Made by a program: the position numbers and the translations under genes. DNA of 64,000 nt, from the NCBI RefSeq assembly GCF_045310675.1, contig NZ_JBJHZZ010000002.1:1-64000 (forward strand), in the 5' to 3' direction. Shown here piece after piece: positions 61,059 through 64,000 of the stretch. Positions within the stretch are counted from its first letter, which is position 1. Every line of letters begins with the position of its first letter. The notes under the pieces are model-generated. The model saw only the letters and a list, made by a program, of their open reading frames with translations, was not told where the DNA came from and did not search any database. The DNA is from Clostridium_AT stratigraminis (GTDB taxonomy: Bacteria > Bacillota > Clostridia > Clostridiales > Clostridiaceae).

Positions 61059-61880
61059 CTATGGATTTGCAGAAAGTTCTGTTTCAATATTCTTTTGAGA
61101 AAATTCATACCAAGTTGCATTCTTTTTCTCAGATTGTTCCTTAGAGAAAGAATCAAAGGATTCTTTTGTAACTAGCTTATTATTAACTAAGTATGTTATG
61201 GTTAAGTTTGCACCATTTTGACTTGACTTACTGTATCCTAGCATGTCAGTTTTAGGGGCATTTGGCTCAAAGCTTAATTTTCCCCAACCATTATCTGCTG
61301 CACTGTTTGAGAAATGAAACGTTCCATCTGCTTTTAGTTCTTCTAAACCCCTGTATACAATAAGGTATCCATGAACTACACTATTCATATAATGCAAGAT
61401 TTCATAAAACTGTGGCTCACCACCTACTGACAATTCAAGAACAACTTCAGGCTTATTGTCGCCGTCCATGTCTAGTACCGTAAAGTGTGTTACCTTGAAG
61501 ATGGTTCCATAAATTTCTTTATTAGATAAAAAATCATTTAAATATAAACTTTTTTTATTGTCTGTGCTAAAAAATTCAGCCTTATTTTGTAATACTGCTT
61601 TATATGCTTCCAAGGTGAAATTATTAGTTAAAACCTGATTATTTGTATTCTTATTTTTGTCATTTGAAGAACTAGAAGAAGGACTTGGTGGAACACTGCT
61701 GTTAGGTATGTTGTTACTATTTGTACTACTTATATTACTGTTACTATTTGTAGTACTCGCACTATTTACATTACTAGAACTACTCGTACTACTGATATTA
61801 CCTAAATTACTATTAGAGCATCCAGAAATTGAAACACCTAATAGAAACACAAGAAGCATACTTATAATTTTGACTTTCAT
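61059..61880 (-). CDS. Lipoprotein with Ser/Asn-rich linker
   Basis: 273 residues. Signal sequence with lipobox SISGC, lipid on Cys21. Residues 23-83 are a low-complexity Ser/Asn/Thr linker (repeats of SSTNSNS type) that would hold the globular part away from the membrane. The C-terminal domain includes FTVLDMDGDNKPEVVLEL, an FG-GAP/VCBS-like calcium-binding loop with DMDGDNKPE, followed by YEILHYMNSVVHGYLIVYRG. This arrangement recurs in several clostridial surface lipoproteins of unknown function. Start has an AGGAGTG site. No operon partner on the same strand immediately upstream. Confidence 0.65.
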   Translation of the reverse strand: MKVKIISMLLVFLLGVSISGCSNSNLGNISSTSSSSNVNSASTTNSNSNISSTNSNNIPNSSVPPSPSSSSSNDKNKNTNNQVLTNNFTLEAYKAVLQNKAEFFSTDNKKSLYLNDFLSNKEIYGTIFKVTHFTVLDMDGDNKPEVVLELSVGGEPQFYEILHYMNSVVHGYLIVYRGLEELKADGTFHFSNSAADNGWGKLSFEPNAPKTDMLGYSKSSQNGANLTITYLVNNKLVTKESFDSFSKEQSEKKNATWYEFSQKNIETELSANP

Positions 61881-61971
61881 TCAAATCACTCCTGTTAAAT
61901 CCAAATTACCATTTGTTTATTTTATAATACAGCAGTTTACAATAGTTTACGATAAAGAAATTAAGATGTTA

Positions 61972-62634
61972 CTAATTTGAAGATAATATAAACTTCTTAA
62001 ATGTTTCTACTGTTGAAAAATAGTAGTCTGAGTTATTTCTCATGTACTCTTCTATTTCAGGAATTATGTGAGACCATCCTGCTGCTGCAAAGGTTACATT
62101 ACAGCTTCTTGACATATCTAATCCTGGTTTCAGATCATCTAAAACTAATATTTCATCTGCATTTAAATTAAATCTTCTCATAATTTCTATAATTGGGTAT
62201 GGATTTGGTTTTCTCTGGTACTCTTCTAAGTCCCAGCCAAATATTAAATCCGGACTTAAATCACAATGTAAACTGTAGTCTCTTAATATTTGTTCACTTT
62301 CTGAATGTGATACAACACATATTATTCCGCCTAATTTTTTATATTCTTTTATTAGTTCAGTAAAACCTGGATAAAAGTCACGGGATTTTTCTTTTGTATA
62401 GCTTTTCCATACTTTGTATTGGTATTCTTGCTCCTCTTTGCTGAATTTTAGTACATCCTTACACAACTCAGAAAATCCGGGACTAAAACAATATGAGACA
62501 AATTCTTCAAGACTCAAGGGATTCATATTAGGTCTTAATTTTTTTAGGGCATTTATAAAGGATGGGTAATGGATGTCAGGTGTGCTTTTAACTACTGTAT
62601 CATCATGGTCTAAAATTAAGCAGCGGTATTTCAA
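61972..62634 (-). CDS. HAD superfamily hydrolase (phosphatase)
   Basis: 220 residues from the TTG at 62634, seven bases after AAGGGGGA; an upstream start would lack a ribosome site. Motif I is LILDHDDTVVKS (DxDxT, with nucleophile Asp), motif II CVVSHSES, motif III Lys in QRKPNPYP and motif IV EILVLDDLKPGLDMS. The cap is of the helical beta-phosphoglucomutase type. Cytoplasmic phosphatase for a small metabolite; substrate unknown. It follows the arylamine acetyltransferase by 48 bases on the same strand and is probably co-transcribed with it. Confidence 0.82.
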   Translation of the reverse strand: MKYRCLILDHDDTVVKSTPDIHYPSFINALKKLRPNMNPLSLEEFVSYCFSPGFSELCKDVLKFSKEEQEYQYKVWKSYTKEKSRDFYPGFTELIKEYKKLGGIICVVSHSESEQILRDYSLHCDLSPDLIFGWDLEEYQRKPNPYPIIEIMRRFNLNADEILVLDDLKPGLDMSRSCNVTFAAAGWSHIIPEIEEYMRNNSDYYFSTVETFKKFILSSN

Positions 62635-62681
62635 TTTAATTTCCCCCTTAACTACGTTAAACAAATTCTTATCTAATTTTA

Positions 62682-63461
62682 CTAATCATTTATTTTTATT
62701 TTAAAATATTTTTCAAGAGTGTCATCAATTTCTTCTTTATTTTTTAACTCCACTTTTTTTATTACTTTTGCATTTTCATAAAATTTTAAAGTGTCGTCTA
62801 CAAGTGTAATATTAGATGTATCAGTAAAAATAGATATCTTTTTATAACCAGTAAAAAGCGATTGTGGATGTTTTTCACAGAAGAAAGAAGGCATAACATA
62901 ATCAATATCCTGTTGAGGTTCTTCTGTAAAGCCATAAATTCTTTTCCAGCTCTTATTTTTCTCCTTCTGCCAAAGAGTATGTCCATAAAAGTCATCTTGC
63001 TCAAATTTATATTCACTTACACCATCATTTTGTATTAATCCATCTATGAATTTCAGTGCAGTCCTAGGGGATTCATTTCTCACACCCACATCGCATATAT
63101 AGATACCATCGTTAGTTGTTACCTTAAGTATTCGATGACTTCGCATCTTAATAGTAGTGTCATCATTGGCAAAACGCCCTGCCAAATTTGTAACATTAAA
63201 TCCAAGGCTTTTTAACAAATTGCTATATAATCCGTTTAACTCAAAGCAATAGCCCCCCCTAGGCTTTAATATCATTTTTGTAAATAAGTCTTCTGAATTA
63301 AGAGACAGCGGAACTTGGTTTAAAATATCCAAGTTTTCATATGGAATATTTTTTAAATGAGCAATTTGTAATTGTTCAAGTGTTTTTCCGTTCAATTCAA
63401 TCTTCTTATTGTACCCAATTTTATGTAAGTAGATATTGATTTGCTCTTCAGTATATAACAT
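62682..63461 (-). CDS. Arylamine N-acetyltransferase
   Basis: 259 residues. The catalytic triad of the NAT family is in place: Cys72 in RGGYCFELNGLY, His109 in MRSHRILKV and Asp124 in CDVGVRNESPR. The N-terminal helix bundle (YTEEQINIYLHKIGY, IAHLKNIPYENLDIL) is typical, and the length is normal for bacterial NATs. It acetylates arylamines, hydrazines or related aromatic compounds from acetyl-CoA. The start ATG has AGGAGAAC nearby. The natural substrate in clostridia is not known. First gene of a two-gene minus-strand unit with the HAD hydrolase. Confidence 0.92.
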   Translation of the reverse strand: MLYTEEQINIYLHKIGYNKKIELNGKTLEQLQIAHLKNIPYENLDILNQVPLSLNSEDLFTKMILKPRGGYCFELNGLYSNLLKSLGFNVTNLAGRFANDDTTIKMRSHRILKVTTNDGIYICDVGVRNESPRTALKFIDGLIQNDGVSEYKFEQDDFYGHTLWQKEKNKSWKRIYGFTEEPQQDIDYVMPSFFCEKHPQSLFTGYKKISIFTDTSNITLVDDTLKFYENAKVIKKVELKNKEEIDDTLEKYFKIKIND

Positions 63462-63675
63462 AATTGATGTTCTCCTTAATTATATTTTAAATATTTAATG
63501 ACGTATATTTTGATTTTAAATCATTACAATAGGTAAGGTGTAAATCTATTGTAACACAACTAACAATAATATTACTTCTAATAAAAAGAAATCAAGTTAG
63601 ATACAATAATTCAGAAAATAAAAATATCCTTTTATAAATTATAGATTGAAAATAAAAAAGTTCTCTGTTTAAGAA

Positions 63676-63723
63676 TTGACTACTCTAAATAATGGATTTA
63701 TAATAAAAGTGAGTAATCACTCA
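63676..63723 (+). promoter_or_regulatory. Promoter and operator of the TetR gene
   Basis: TTGACT (63676-63681) and TATAAT (63699-63704) are 17 bases apart. The dyad TGAGT-AATC-ACTCA (63710-63723) lies at the expected start point and is a likely autoregulatory TetR operator. Nothing else was seen in 63462-63824. Confidence 0.68.
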
Positions 63724-63824
63724 TTTACTAAAGCGTATATATTCATGCTGAAATAAGTCTTGAAATATTAGATGTAATCAGCTAATCATTAAATTATTAA
63801 CATAAATAAAAGGAGCGTGATAAC

Positions 63825-64000
63825 TTGACCCGAGGAAACAGAGAAGAGGAAATACTTGAGGCGGCAGTTAAGATATTCTCCGACAAGGGCTACAGCGCTG
63901 CAACCACAAGTGAAATTGCAAAGGAAGCTGGAGTTGCTGAAGGAACTATATTTAGATATTTTAAAACAAAAAAGGATATTCTAACTAAGGTAATGGTAAA
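63825..64000 (+). CDS. TetR family transcriptional regulator, N-terminal part (cut by window end)
   Basis: The first 58 codons from TTG 63825, preceded by AGGAG at 63811-63815. The helix-turn-helix is typical: EEEILEAAVKIFSDKGYSAATTSEIAKEAGVAEGTIFRYFKTKKDILTKV, with GVAEGTIFRYF as the recognition part. The ligand-binding domain lies beyond the window. TetR proteins of this kind usually repress a neighbouring efflux or lipid gene and themselves. The promoter upstream carries a matching dyad. Confidence 0.9.
   Translation, partial: MTRGNREEEILEAAVKIFSDKGYSAATTSEIAKEAGVAEGTIFRYFKTKKDILTKVMV

Noticed and set aside
61657..61980. 107-codon plus-strand frame opposite the Ser/Asn-rich lipoprotein
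   Set aside because: Its Leu/Val-rich translation is the complement of the Ser/Asn repeat region and has no start signal.

Overview
The window is A+T-rich, densely coded DNA with Gram-positive ribosome binding sites (AGGAGG type). It carries Firmicute-specific families: CWB2 cell-wall-binding repeats, a LytR-CpsA-Psr protein, a CpsB/CpsC/CpsD-type set, DUF3793 and DUF1540 proteins, and c-di-GMP-II and lysine riboswitches. Together these point to a Clostridium-like anaerobe (inference; no rRNA or tRNA gene is present). No CRISPR array, tRNA or rRNA was seen.

Layout. 1-3027 is a decaying sugar-nucleotide region: an acyltransferase tail, an rfbB fragment with an internal stop, one intact nucleotide-sugar dehydrogenase, and a galE with a nonsense codon and an internal deletion. 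3032-5146 is a secreted zinc peptidase. 5768-7669 holds a sigma-70-like factor and a GntR/HutC regulator with its own operator. 7702-21142 is a large Wzx/Wzy-type exopolysaccharide locus: initiating phosphoglycosyltransferase, uronate-forming dehydrogenase, WecG-type transferase, CapK-like protein, polymerase/ligase, GT4, deacetylase, two acyltransferases, MurJ-like flippase and a heparinase-family lyase. From 8674 on it lies behind a c-di-GMP-II riboswitch. 21229-24411 is an IS graveyard: an IS21 element with broken istA and istB next to a truncated second IS21-type transposase.

24476-28443 is a compact three-gene operon: a fused AccD-AccA carboxyltransferase, a 5S-type oxaloacetate/pyruvate carboxyltransferase and a biotin carrier. 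It has no biotin carboxylase, and a FabT-like operator sits at its promoter. This is the architecture of a transcarboxylase and suggests malonyl-CoA made from oxaloacetate plus acetyl-CoA without ATP. 28851-37542 holds a secreted M14 carboxypeptidase, a membrane phosphoesterase, a DUF3793 protein, an alpha/beta hydrolase and a NiaP-type niacin transporter behind a NiaR-like dyad.

37941-47800 encodes the cell surface: three CWB2 proteins (two share an unrecognised C-terminal domain), a secreted repeat protein ending in a GYWKNH domain, and a GH3 hexosaminidase. 47860-55087 adds a YpmS-like protein, an unrecognised GH36-like protein, the chain-length/tyrosine kinase/phosphatase trio (CpsC-CpsD-CpsB type), an SGNH-like protein lacking its catalytic Ser and His, and an LCP ligase. 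55269-64000 has an FTR1-like permease, a DUF1540 protein, a lysine-riboswitch-controlled amino acid ABC transporter, glycerate kinase, a lipoprotein, a HAD phosphatase, an arylamine N-acetyltransferase and the start of a TetR regulator.

How the parts fit: the EPS locus makes and exports a polymer likely to contain uronic acid. The Wzz/BY-kinase/phosphatase trio would set its length, the LCP protein could attach it to peptidoglycan, and CWB2 proteins dock on anionic wall polymers. The c-di-GMP riboswitch ties this to the motile/sessile switch.
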